17,365 bases of DNA. It comes from an uncultured Haloferula sp. GTDB taxonomy: Bacteria > Verrucomicrobiota > Verrucomicrobiae > Verrucomicrobiales > Akkermansiaceae. The stretch's first letter is position 1, and the number at the start of each line of letters is the position of its first letter. The stretch is taken from positions 1 through 17,365 of the forward strand of contig CAMPGU010000057.1 of NCBI GenBank assembly GCA_946885645.1. The letters are read 5' to 3'. The position numbers and the translations under genes were made by a program. Shown one piece after another: positions 1 to 6,176 of this stretch. The notes beneath the pieces were generated by a model that worked only from the letters and a program-made list of their open reading frames with translations, searched no databases and had not been told where the DNA came from.

Positions 1-233
1 CATCATGGCCGATTTTGCGCGTGTTAGAATAACGCGATCACGTAGTCCGGGGAACACCCGGCCGCGGTGCGACACCAAGAGGTGGGGAGGACCCGGAAAA
101 AAAAGGCGCGTCCGTCATCAGTGGTCCATGCGGAGAGGACAGGGAAGATGGGCCCGGGAGGCTCGGGACCGTCACCGGCAGGACCGGCGGGAGGGGCGTG
201 CACAGCAGGGGGACCGCCGGAGGGGAGATAGGT

Positions 234-273
234 CCCCGGACACTAGAGGGGGGAACCTTTCCAGTGTCCGGGG
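234..273. repeat. 11-bp perfect inverted repeat (hairpin) inside repeat unit 1
   Basis: ccccggacact (234-244) and agtgtccgggg (263-273) are exact reverse complements separated by 18 bases. The corresponding place in the next unit (396-434) has a shifted hairpin, ttccag/ctggaa with a 4-base loop. Both copies therefore keep folding potential while the sequence drifts. There is no adjacent T tract, so it does not look like a simple terminator. Confidence 0.65.
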
Positions 274-351
274 GCCGTTTCCCTTTTTTGGGGGGCTGTG
301 CAACTATCCCTTACGCCGCCCACCATGACCGGTTTTGCCCCCGTTGCAAGT

Positions 352-363
352 ACGCGATCGCGT
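352..363. repeat. 12-bp perfect palindrome
   Basis: acgcgatcgcgt is its own reverse complement and includes the octamer gcgatcgc. The equivalent place in the first unit (32-43) reads acgcgatcacgt, which differs at one position. It could be a protein binding site or simply part of the repeat family. Confidence 0.55.
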
Positions 364-646
364 GAAAACGGGTGCTGGACCCGGAAACGAAAGGTCCCCG
401 GACACCAGAGGGGAACCATTCCAGTGTTCTGGAACTCTTTTGTTGGGGGCCGTGCAGCTCCCTTGCAGAGATGGGTCCTGTCCGCTTTTCCCCCATGATG
501 ACCGGCAGATGATGTATGCTTCCCCGTCCCTCCGTTTTCGTAACACGTGTCGGGACAGAAGGCTGCGGGAGATCGTACGGCGCTTAACCCCGCGGCGCGG
601 GACTGCCTTAAAATGCCGGATGGCAGGGAGCTTTCGGAGGGTTTAG

Positions 647-888
647 ACCGGGGACATAGGTAACAGACGTGCACGGACATGGGTTACACATTTGGGTTTG
701 GTTCATGAGCTGGCGCATCCGTGATCTGATGAAGGCGAGGTGGTGGCACTGCGCCCCGGGGGGACCGGCTGCCGTGACGTGTACTATTGCTGGAGGGAGC
801 TGGGCACAGTCGATCCGGCACGGGCGACCAAGGACAAGCCACCAGAACCGGCTGATCGAGGGCTGAAAAGTGTTACCCATGTCCCCGG
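647..888. mobile_element. Short relic with IS481-like terminal repeats (MITE-like)
   Basis: The left end accggggacataggtaaca (647-665) is the inverted complement of tgttacccatgtccccgg (871-888) with a single mismatch over 18 bases. A second, poorer copy of the left end lies at 671-689 (gcacggacatgggttacac). Such ends with repeated sub-sites are typical of IS481-type integrase elements (from memory). Inside, just after the left end, a frame starting at 705 reads MSWRIRDLMKAR, resembling the start of IS481-family transposases. Only about 240 bases lie between the ends, so nearly all of a transposase is missing. I infer an internally deleted, non-autonomous element or relic. No obvious target-site duplication was identified. 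Confidence 0.45.
705..740 (+). pseudogene. Remnant of transposase N-terminus (IS481-like)
   Basis: The frame from 705 gives MSWRIRDLMKARWW and then becomes unrelated. The spacing M-[SP]-W-[KR]-x(3)-[VL]-M-x-x-R is how many IS481-type transposases begin. It sits directly inside the left terminal repeat, as expected for such an element. The stretch is very short, so chance similarity is possible. The helix-turn-helix and DDE core that should follow are absent. Confidence 0.3.
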
Positions 889-973
889 CCTTTACATGGA
901 GAAAGGTCCCTGCCTTCCGGCACTTTCGGGCAACCTCTGACGGGGACCTCCGCGATCTTTCCTGCCGCCTCCT
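889..973. other. Non-coding gap downstream of IS-like relic
   Basis: This GC-rich stretch lies between the right terminal repeat and the end of the small minus-strand ORF. I see no gene, clear terminator or repeat in it. Confidence 0.4.
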
Positions 974-1117
974 CTAATCCGCCGCTCCGGTGCAGGCGGA
1001 GACGGAGCATCGTTCCTCCGCGTGGCAGCCCGTGTGCATCTCTTTGAACAGCATCAGCAGGACGAGGCCGAGAACGCCCGCGAGGATCCGGCGCCGTTGT
1101 TTATGGATCGGGTGCAT
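974..1117 (-). CDS. Small predicted membrane protein, 47 residues, Cys-rich tail
   Basis: This short minus-strand frame runs from an ATG at 1117 to a TAG at 974-976. The start is preceded by AGGA five bases upstream, a good Shine-Dalgarno site, better than those of most neighbours. The product has a basic N-terminus (HKQRRR), a hydrophobic run ILAGVLGLVLLMLF at about residues 11-24, and a polar tail with three cysteines (residues 31, 37, 42). It could be a single-pass inner-membrane protein with its cysteines in the periplasm. It lies 70 bases after the 1188-1637 gene on the same strand and may be co-transcribed with it. I do not recognise a family. Because it is short it could be a chance frame, but the ribosome site, the membrane segment and the lack of a competing gene support it. 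Confidence 0.5.
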   Translation of the reverse strand: MHPIHKQRRRILAGVLGLVLLMLFKEMHTGCHAEERCSVSACTGAAD

Positions 1118-1141
1118 GACTTTCCTGGAGGAGAGCACCGG

Positions 1142-1163
1142 TGTGTGAAGGGCGTGTGAAGGG
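1142..1163. repeat. 11-bp perfect tandem duplication
   Basis: gtgtgaagggc occurs twice head to tail (1142-1152 and 1153-1163). It lies between the two small minus-strand genes, upstream of the 47-residue frame. It could be a regulatory direct repeat or a simple slippage product. Confidence 0.5.
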
Positions 1164-1187
1164 CTGGCGATTTCCCGCGGGACTGGC

Positions 1188-1637
1188 TCATTCCCCTTCC
1201 GCCTCGTCCGGGGACGGGGAGAATCCCCGGGCCTTCCGGGCGTGCTTGCGGTGGCGTTTCCACTCGTAGGCCCGCGAGATCAGGGCGAGGCCGATGATCG
1301 CGGCGAATCCGGTGTGCAGCCTGCCCATCGTGACCAGTGCCAGACCGGAGAGGAAAAGCGGAAGCCATAATAGCCAGAACGTAAGGCTCCCCGGCTCGCG
1401 CCAGATCATCCGCTCGAACATCCAGGCGACCCCGCAAAACACCACTGCCGCGGAAATTTCCACCGGATCGAAGACCTGTTCCCGCGGCGGCCTGCCGAGG
1501 CTCCAGACCGGCCAATCGAAGGCCGCCGTGCCCGTCTCGGCCAAAGTGGCATCCCGCCACGCGGTCAGGGCAAGGGCCGCGACCGGAGCCAGCGCGCAGG
1601 CGAACAGCGGCAGGAGCACCGGATATCGCGGTTTCAT
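1188..1637 (-). CDS. Predicted multi-pass membrane protein, hypothetical
   Basis: The 149-residue product starts MKPRYPVLLPLFACAL. Hydrophobic stretches lie at about residues 7-26, 61-76, 83-101 and 104-120. A basic segment WKRHRKHARKARG and an acidic tail ending in DEAEGE follow, so the C-terminus is probably cytoplasmic. No catalytic motif is visible and I do not recognise the family. The start is uncertain: ATG at 1637 directly follows ggagagg, an in-frame ATG lies nine bases earlier at 1646, and a TTG at 1673 would also be in frame. The gene lies less than 50 bases after the 1683-2264 gene on the same strand, so the two probably share a transcript. The membrane assignment is fairly safe; the function is unknown. 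Confidence 0.65.
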   Translation of the reverse strand: MKPRYPVLLPLFACALAPVAALALTAWRDATLAETGTAAFDWPVWSLGRPPREQVFDPVEISAAVVFCGVAWMFERMIWREPGSLTFWLLWLPLFLSGLALVTMGRLHTGFAAIIGLALISRAYEWKRHRKHARKARGFSPSPDEAEGE

Positions 1638-1682
1638 CCTCTCCATTCTCGCGCGGGAAGGGAAGCTGCACAAGACCGCAGG

Positions 1683-2264
1683 CTAGCCCCTCGCGGTCAC
1701 GATCGTCTCCGCCAGCCGGATATGCTCCGGCAGGTCCGCGAAGATCAGCGGCGCGAAGCCGACCCGGAAGCGCTCGCCAGGGCGGGTGTGCAGGAAGCCG
1801 ATGCTGCGCTCCTGCCCGGCTCCGTCGGCGCGCTTCATGTTGAAGCGCAGGCCCGCCAGCACCTCCACCGTCTCCGTGCCGCCGGTCACTTGCATCTGGT
1901 GCGTCGCCATGAAAACGTCGATCGACTCGAAGGCGCCGAAAGGCACCTCGTGCACCGCCGCCTCGTCCATCGGGCGGGAGTCGGGATTCTCCGGCCGCAG
2001 GAAGCGGTATTCGAAGTGTTCGTCCTGCGCGGGCTCCCGGACGACATCTCCGCCTTCCTCATACTCCCAGGCTCCGTGGCGGACCACGGAGGTGCGGTGG
2101 TCGGAGGTGCCGAACTGCATCGTGCCGCCGCCGACGCTGGCGAATTGGATGGCGTGGCACTGTGTCACGCCCGTCAGGGGATTAAAGGATGCATTCCAGA
2201 CCCACATGCCGGGCAGCAGCCAGCCTTGGGAAAGCGGGGAGAGAGAGCGGGGGAGGGCGTCCAT
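1683..2264 (-). CDS. Hypothetical soluble protein, 193 residues
   Basis: The frame is complete, from an ATG at 2264 to a TAG at 1683. The product has no signal peptide or membrane helix. It is rich in aromatic residues and alternating hydrophobic/polar segments, for example a GMWVWNASFNP motif near residue 19 and repeated Gly-Thr turns. This pattern suggests a beta-rich fold, possibly barrel- or lipocalin-like, but I cannot assign a family. No convincing Shine-Dalgarno site precedes the ATG. The gene is probably the first of a short minus-strand group with the membrane protein immediately downstream. The overlapping plus-strand frames have no recognisable features and are taken as shadows. 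Confidence 0.65.
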   Translation of the reverse strand: MDALPRSLSPLSQGWLLPGMWVWNASFNPLTGVTQCHAIQFASVGGGTMQFGTSDHRTSVVRHGAWEYEEGGDVVREPAQDEHFEYRFLRPENPDSRPMDEAAVHEVPFGAFESIDVFMATHQMQVTGGTETVEVLAGLRFNMKRADGAGQERSIGFLHTRPGERFRVGFAPLIFADLPEHIRLAETIVTARG

Positions 2265-2398
2265 GTGCTATCGCGACATATCAAATGCCCGCGTTCGCGG
2301 AAGCCGACATTGCGGCATGCCCCGTTGTTACCCCGGTACCGGTGAGAGAATGTTAGAGAGGCTGTCCCTGCCGAACTTTCCATCGAACCGGGAAAGGG

Positions 2399-2467
2399 CG
2401 CGAAGGGACGCGAAATTCGAAAAGGCGGGAAGAGAGGAGGCTGTCGTTGATTTCGCGATCTTTCGCG
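2399..2467. repeat. Imperfect inverted repeat, REP-like stem-loop
   Basis: cgcgaagggacgcgaaat (2399-2416) and atttcgcgatctttcgcg (2450-2467) are reverse complements with three mismatches over 18 bases, separated by 33 bases. The structure begins 35 bases past the stop of the minus-strand gene ending at 2502. It lies in the gap before the next minus-strand gene. It could stabilise the 3' end of the upstream transcript or be a dispersed extragenic palindrome. Tract-like repeats such as ttcgcg(n)ttcgcgcgattcgcgg often recur in intergenic DNA of bacterial genomes (recollection, not checked). Confidence 0.45.
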
Positions 2468-2501
2468 CGATTCGCGGTTAGGCATCGCCCCGCTCCGGCC
2501 C

Positions 2502-2936
2502 TCACGGGTTCTCCACGTCTTCCGGCTCCGCGGCTTCTTTTTGCTCTCCCGCACGCAGGCGCGCGGCTTTCAGGGCGGCGTCCTCCGCCCTCATGGAGCG
2601 GATCTCCGCGCGCTCGCGCTCGATTTCCCGGGCGAGCTCTTCCTTCTCCCGCTCGTAATCCTCGCGGACTTTCGCGGGCCGGCCCATGGCCCGGTCGATG
2701 GTGCTCTGGCCTTTCCGCAGCGCCGCGCCGACGGAGAGGGTCTGGCGGGTATCCATTTCGAAGGAGCCTCGCAGCGTCTCGATCTTCTCGCCCAGCACCG
2801 CTTTTACCCGCTGACCCCGCGGTTCCGCCGTCGCCGGCCGGGCGTCCGCCTCCGCAGCCGCCGCCTGCACGAACTTGGTGGCCCAGGTGGCAAAGAGGGC
2901 CGAGGGGATCATCAGGACGGCGAGGATGGTTTTCAT
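2502..2936 (-). CDS. Exported coiled-coil protein, hypothetical
   Basis: The 144-residue product starts MKTILAVLMIPSALFATWATK, a typical signal peptide with cleavage probably after an AAA/AEA site near residue 28. The central and C-terminal part is highly charged and helical. A run of REDYEREKEELAREIERERAE at about residues 91-111 predicts a coiled coil, followed by a Lys/Glu-rich end. The mature protein is therefore probably a periplasmic, elongated helical protein. agaagg lies just upstream of the ATG. The gene is divergent from the zinc-ribbon gene at 3058 and shares a 121-base intergenic region with it. I do not recognise a family and propose no specific role. Confidence 0.65.
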   Translation of the reverse strand: MKTILAVLMIPSALFATWATKFVQAAAAEADARPATAEPRGQRVKAVLGEKIETLRGSFEMDTRQTLSVGAALRKGQSTIDRAMGRPAKVREDYEREKEELAREIERERAEIRSMRAEDAALKAARLRAGEQKEAAEPEDVENP

Positions 2937-2942
2937 CCCTTC

Positions 2943-2970
2943 TCTGTACCATCCCGGCGGCAGGCGTCAA
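2943..2970 (-). promoter_or_regulatory. Possible sigma-70-type promoter for the coiled-coil gene
   Basis: Read on the minus strand, TTGACG (2970-2965) is followed after 16 bases by TACAGA (2948-2943). The -35 is near consensus, the -10 is weak. The -10 lies only about six bases from the ATG, so transcription would be nearly leaderless. Confidence 0.25.
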
Positions 2971-2976
2971 AAAACC

Positions 2977-2986
2977 TTTCCGGAAA
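2977..2986. promoter_or_regulatory. Palindrome tttccggaaa, possible operator between divergent genes
   Basis: A perfect 10-base palindrome lies in the middle of the 121-base intergenic region between the divergent genes at 2936 and 3058. It is a few bases upstream of the putative -35 at 2965-2970. The position would suit an operator acting on one or both genes, but no regulator is identified. Confidence 0.25.
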
Positions 2987-3057
2987 AGCGGTGCGTCCCG
3001 CGGCGGCAGGGCCGGATCGCCCTTGCGCGCGGGCGGCCACCCGGGCAAGGTCCCGGG

Positions 3058-4131
3058 GTGGCGGAGACGGCGACAACAGTGCGGCGATGGAACAGCTTCG
3101 TGTGCCCGGGATGCAGGTTCATTTTCCGGGTGCCGCAGGATCACGACGGGATGGGCGTGGCATGCCCGGGGTGCAAGGTGATGCTGCGCCTGCCCGGGCC
3201 GGACGAGGAGGCGGGCCCCTTGGTGGTTCCCCCTCCGGAGACCGCCGGAGCCGCCTCCGAAGAAGAAGATCACGAAGACCACGAGGAGCACGATCATTCC
3301 CATGAGAAGGAAGGCGGCACCGCACGGCTGATCCTGCTGATGACCATCCCGGGGCTGCTGCTGCTGGGCCTCTTTGCTTGGCTGATGATGCCGGGAAAAG
3401 ACACGCTCGCGGCTCCCCTGCAGGCACCGGCGCTTCCCGCGCCGGGGGCGAAGGATCCCGCCGCCGGGGAGGCTGCACCCCCGCGGAGAGCGAGCGAACT
3501 GGTCGTGCTGGAAGAGACGGCGAGGAAATTCATGGAAGCCGCCACCGTGGACGAGGCGCTGGCGCTGGTGTACCGGCCGGAGGCGGTGAGGCCGAAGGCG
3601 GAGGCTTGGTACGAGGTGCGGCGCTATGAGCCGCCCGGCTTCAAGGGCACCACGGACGAGAGCAGCGAGGTGGTCATCGGGGGGCTCCGGGTCGTCCAGC
3701 TCGGCGTCCGCACGGGAGACTTCGAGAAGAAGGAGCTCGCGCTGGTCGAGACGCCGGAAGGCTTCCGCGTCGTTTGGGAGGCGTGGGCCGGTTGGTCCGA
3801 AATGGACTGGGAAGATTTCCAGAAGCAGAAGCCTACGGAAGGGAAGCTCTTCCGGGTCATCTGCTCGCCGTCGGATTACTACAATTTCGGCTTCAAGGAT
3901 GAAACGGAGTGGATCTCTTTCCGGCTGGATGCGGCCGATGGCGAGCATTCCGTTTACGGCTATGTCCCGGCGGGCAGCCCGCTGGCCGCGCAGCTCCGGC
4001 CGCTGGACGGGGTGGAAAGGCGTGCGGTGATCCTGGCCCTGAAGTACCCGCCGGATAGCACCGCCGACAATCAGGTGATCATCGAGAAGATCACCGGCTC
4101 CGGCTGGGTGGACCTGCTTGCCGAACCCTGA
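3058..4131 (+). CDS. Zinc-ribbon membrane protein with His/acidic linker
   Basis: With a GTG start at 3058 the product is 357 residues. It opens with a zinc-ribbon-like segment, CPGC at 16-19 and CPGC at 36-39. An unusual segment rich in Glu, Asp and His (about 68-84, with EEEDHEDHEEHDHSHE) follows. A single transmembrane helix lies at about 90-111, then a Pro/Ala-rich linker, then a C-terminal domain from about 150 to the end with no motif I can name. The N-terminus is presumably cytoplasmic and the large domain periplasmic. Such zinc-ribbon/TM/unknown-domain proteins are common in Verrucomicrobiota and Planctomycetes (recollection). The frame stays open upstream to 2875, but that extension overlaps the divergent gene and has no feature. 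aagg precedes the GTG; a second GTG at 3079 is an alternative. The next gene starts 13 bases after the stop. Confidence 0.7.
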   Translation: MAETATTVRRWNSFVCPGCRFIFRVPQDHDGMGVACPGCKVMLRLPGPDEEAGPLVVPPPETAGAASEEEDHEDHEEHDHSHEKEGGTARLILLMTIPGLLLLGLFAWLMMPGKDTLAAPLQAPALPAPGAKDPAAGEAAPPRRASELVVLEETARKFMEAATVDEALALVYRPEAVRPKAEAWYEVRRYEPPGFKGTTDESSEVVIGGLRVVQLGVRTGDFEKKELALVETPEGFRVVWEAWAGWSEMDWEDFQKQKPTEGKLFRVICSPSDYYNFGFKDETEWISFRLDAADGEHSVYGYVPAGSPLAAQLRPLDGVERRAVILALKYPPDSTADNQVIIEKITGSGWVDLLAEP

Positions 4132-4144
4132 AGCTCCCGAGCCC

Positions 4145-5521
4145 ATGCCCACTACCTTCGACAAGGCCCAGGAGCTGAACCTGGACCAAGGGATCTACGG
4201 GACCTTCGCCGAGATCGGCGCGGGACAAGAGACCGCCAATTGGTTTTTCCGCGCCAGCGGCTCTGCCGGCATGGTGGCGAAATCCATCTCCGCGTATGAC
4301 ATGACGATGAGCGATGCCATCTACGGCAAGAGCGCCCGCTATGTCTCGCGCCAGCGCCTGCGGCAGATGCTCGACCACGAGTATGGCATCCTGATCGAGC
4401 GGCTGGGGGCACAGCGCGGCGGGAGCACCACCTTTTTCGCCTTTTGCAATACGGTGCGCGCCCGCGGCTATCTGGATACGGGCGAGTGCCACGGCTGGCT
4501 GGGGCTGCGCTTCCAGCTGAAGCCCGGCGATCCGCCCTCCGATATCTACGCGCACGTGCGCCTGCTAGACGCGACGAATGCCGAGCAGGCGGAGGCGCTG
4601 GGAATCGCGGGCGTGAACCTGATCCATGCCGCCTTCCGCCACCGCGGGCACCTGGGAGCCTTCGTGGCCTCCCTGGTGGAGAACCTGCGGCCGTACCGGG
4701 TGGAGGTGGACATGTTGAAATTCCACGGGCATGGCTACGGGTTCTTCGACAACCGGCTGTGCTCGCTGGCGCTGGTGGAGGCGGGGCTGACGGAAGCGGC
4801 TATGTTTCTGCCGGACGGCGAGGTGGTGCAAGCGGCGGAGGCCCTCTACAAGCGGCCGATCCTGCTGCTGCGCGGGAGCTTCGATCCCGTGACGCGGCTG
4901 CATTTGCAGATGATGGCGGAGGCGCGCGGGGTTTTCACCACCAGTCTGGAGCCGGGCGAGGAGCCGCGCACGATCGAGCTGTGCGAGATGACGATGGCGA
5001 ACCTGTTGCGCGGCTCGGCGGTAGATCACGTGGATTTCATCGACCGTTGCGATGCGCTACAGGCGCTGGGGAAGACGGTGCTGGTGTCCCGCCACGCGGA
5101 ATTCCACCGGATCGCCGCGTACGTGAGCCGCTCGACGGAGCGGCCGATCGGCATCGTCCTGAGCATCGGCCTGCTGAACGAGCTCTTCAAAGCGAAGTGG
5201 TCGGAGAATCTGGCGGGCGGCCTGCTGGAGTCCTTCGGCCGGCTCTTCAAGAACCAGGTGACGCTCTACGTGTATCCCTGGCGGAACCGCAAGACGGGCG
5301 AACTGGTGGATGCGAAGAGCTTCGTGCCGCCGGAGGATTCGCGCAGCCTCTACAAGTATTTCCTGGAGACGGGGCGCGTGCGCGCGGTGCCCGTGGGGGA
5401 CGAAAGCCTGCTGCAATTCACCGGCCGTGACATCCAGGGGATGATCTCCGCCGGGGGCGAGGAGTGGAAAAAATATGTTCCCTCCGAAGCACACCGCTCG
5501 GCGATGCACTTGCACGAGTGA
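4145..5521 (+). CDS. Conserved uncharacterised protein (family often mislabelled as TonB receptor)
   Basis: The 458-residue product starts MPTTFDKAQELNLD. It carries a strongly conserved N-terminal block, IYGTFAEIGAGQE (about residues 18-30), then AKSISAYDMTMSDAIYG and YVSRQRL-MLDHEY. A central stretch reads NRLCSLALVEAGLTEAAMF and LLLRGSFDPVT (about 240-250). From memory these blocks define a widespread soluble bacterial family, seen for example in cyanobacteria. Its members are often annotated as TonB-dependent receptor or nicotinate-nucleotide adenylyltransferase. Neither name fits: there is no signal peptide, beta-barrel or plug, and no HxGH nucleotidyl-transfer motif is seen. Function is unknown. 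ATG 4145 is preferred over 4118 because the family blocks start there and the longer form overlaps the upstream stop. It is probably in an operon with the zinc-ribbon gene. Confidence 0.8.
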   Translation: MPTTFDKAQELNLDQGIYGTFAEIGAGQETANWFFRASGSAGMVAKSISAYDMTMSDAIYGKSARYVSRQRLRQMLDHEYGILIERLGAQRGGSTTFFAFCNTVRARGYLDTGECHGWLGLRFQLKPGDPPSDIYAHVRLLDATNAEQAEALGIAGVNLIHAAFRHRGHLGAFVASLVENLRPYRVEVDMLKFHGHGYGFFDNRLCSLALVEAGLTEAAMFLPDGEVVQAAEALYKRPILLLRGSFDPVTRLHLQMMAEARGVFTTSLEPGEEPRTIELCEMTMANLLRGSAVDHVDFIDRCDALQALGKTVLVSRHAEFHRIAAYVSRSTERPIGIVLSIGLLNELFKAKWSENLAGGLLESFGRLFKNQVTLYVYPWRNRKTGELVDAKSFVPPEDSRSLYKYFLETGRVRAVPVGDESLLQFTGRDIQGMISAGGEEWKKYVPSEAHRSAMHLHE

Positions 5522-5573
5522 GCCCGCCGGTTTCGTCTTGAGAGGAAGGGGGCTAACTGCATAGGATGAGGTA

Positions 5574-6002
5574 ATGGCGATCCGCCCGACTCTCCCGCAA
5601 CTCCTGCGCACGGCGGTGTGGGCGGAGATCGTGCTGTTCATCGTGTATCTCGCGGTGCCCTCGGCAATGGTGGATGAGCGCGACGGATCGACCTTCGGCT
5701 ATTTCTGGTTCGGGCTGGGCCTGCTGCTATTCCCGCTGTGGATCGCGGGCTGGATCGCGGTGCTCCGACACTGGAGGCGAGCTTTCGAAATCTATGCGGC
5801 CGGGTGGGTCGCCGCGGTGCTCTACTCCTTCCTGAGCGGTCCTTCCGCCTATAGCCAGATGGAGGGATTGCTGGGGGATTTGATGGCTCTCGCAGGGAAT
5901 GCCGTCCTGCTGCTGAGCTGGCTCCGGAAGCGCGGGATGGGCGATTGGGCAGAGGAGGAGAAGGTGCCGCGGCTTCCGGTGGTCTCCCCGCCGGTGGAGT
6001 GA
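5574..6002 (+). CDS. Predicted four-helix membrane protein, hypothetical
   Basis: The 142-residue product starts MAIRPTLPQLLRTAVWAEI. Hydrophobic segments lie at about residues 14-33, 43-63, 72-88 and 100-117. An acidic, proline-containing C-terminal tail (EEEKVPRLPVVSPPVE) follows. gagg lies three bases upstream of the ATG. It follows the conserved gene ending at 5521 by 52 bases on the same strand and may be the last gene of that group. I recognise no family and see no active-site motif. The minus-strand gene beyond it ends at 6177, so the two converge. Confidence 0.65.
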   Translation: MAIRPTLPQLLRTAVWAEIVLFIVYLAVPSAMVDERDGSTFGYFWFGLGLLLFPLWIAGWIAVLRHWRRAFEIYAAGWVAAVLYSFLSGPSAYSQMEGLLGDLMALAGNAVLLLSWLRKRGMGDWAEEEKVPRLPVVSPPVE

Positions 6003-6153
6003 TCAGGGCCGATCGAATATTGCCGGCAGGAATGTGACTTCAGCGCATATCTTTTTTTCGATAGACGTCTGTTTACCCCTCCTGGAATTGCCACCTCTGG
6101 TAGGAGGGATCTGATCATGCGTTGCCTGGAACTGATCCGGCAGGCATGAGACA

Positions 6154-6176
6154 GCCGCGCTAAGTTCGGCCGCGGC
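6154..6176 (-). terminator. Possible hairpin past the end of the pectate-lyase-like gene
   Basis: gccgcg (6154-6159) pairs with cgcggc (6171-6176) with an 11-base loop, immediately after the minus-strand stop at 6177. No T run follows on the minus strand, so at best it is a weak terminator. A second inverted pair, ccctcct (6077-6083) and aggaggg (6102-6108), lies further on in the convergent gap. Confidence 0.25.

Larger units (their letters stand above)
1..505. repeat. Degenerate tandem repeat region, hairpin-rich, non-coding
   Basis: Related segments recur in order. Positions 3-45 resemble 322-365 (both carry a catgrccgrttttgc head followed by acgcgatc-cgt). Positions 89-115 resemble 377-403 (both begin ggacccggaaa). 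Positions 231-312 resemble 393-464 (both begin ggtccccggacac-agagggg and end near ccctt). A third head begins near 491. The period of the best pair is about 162 bases. Each unit contains inverted repeats: ccccggacact at 234-244 pairs perfectly with agtgtccgggg at 263-273, and ttccag at 419-424 pairs with ctggaa at 429-434. Position 352-363 is a perfect 12-base palindrome. Open frames here are short, overlap on both strands and look like no protein I know, so I read the region as non-coding repeat DNA. Confidence 0.6.

Noticed and set aside
243..880. Overlapping short frames on both strands in the left repeat region
   Set aside because: They overlap each other on opposite strands, follow the repeats, and resemble no protein family.
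2353..4164. 603-residue minus-strand open frame
   Set aside because: It overlaps two supported genes on both sides, carries no recognisable motif, and is rich in Arg, His and Pro as shadow frames are.
6047..6058. Run of T after the four-helix membrane gene as a terminator tail
   Set aside because: No stable hairpin lies directly upstream of the T run.
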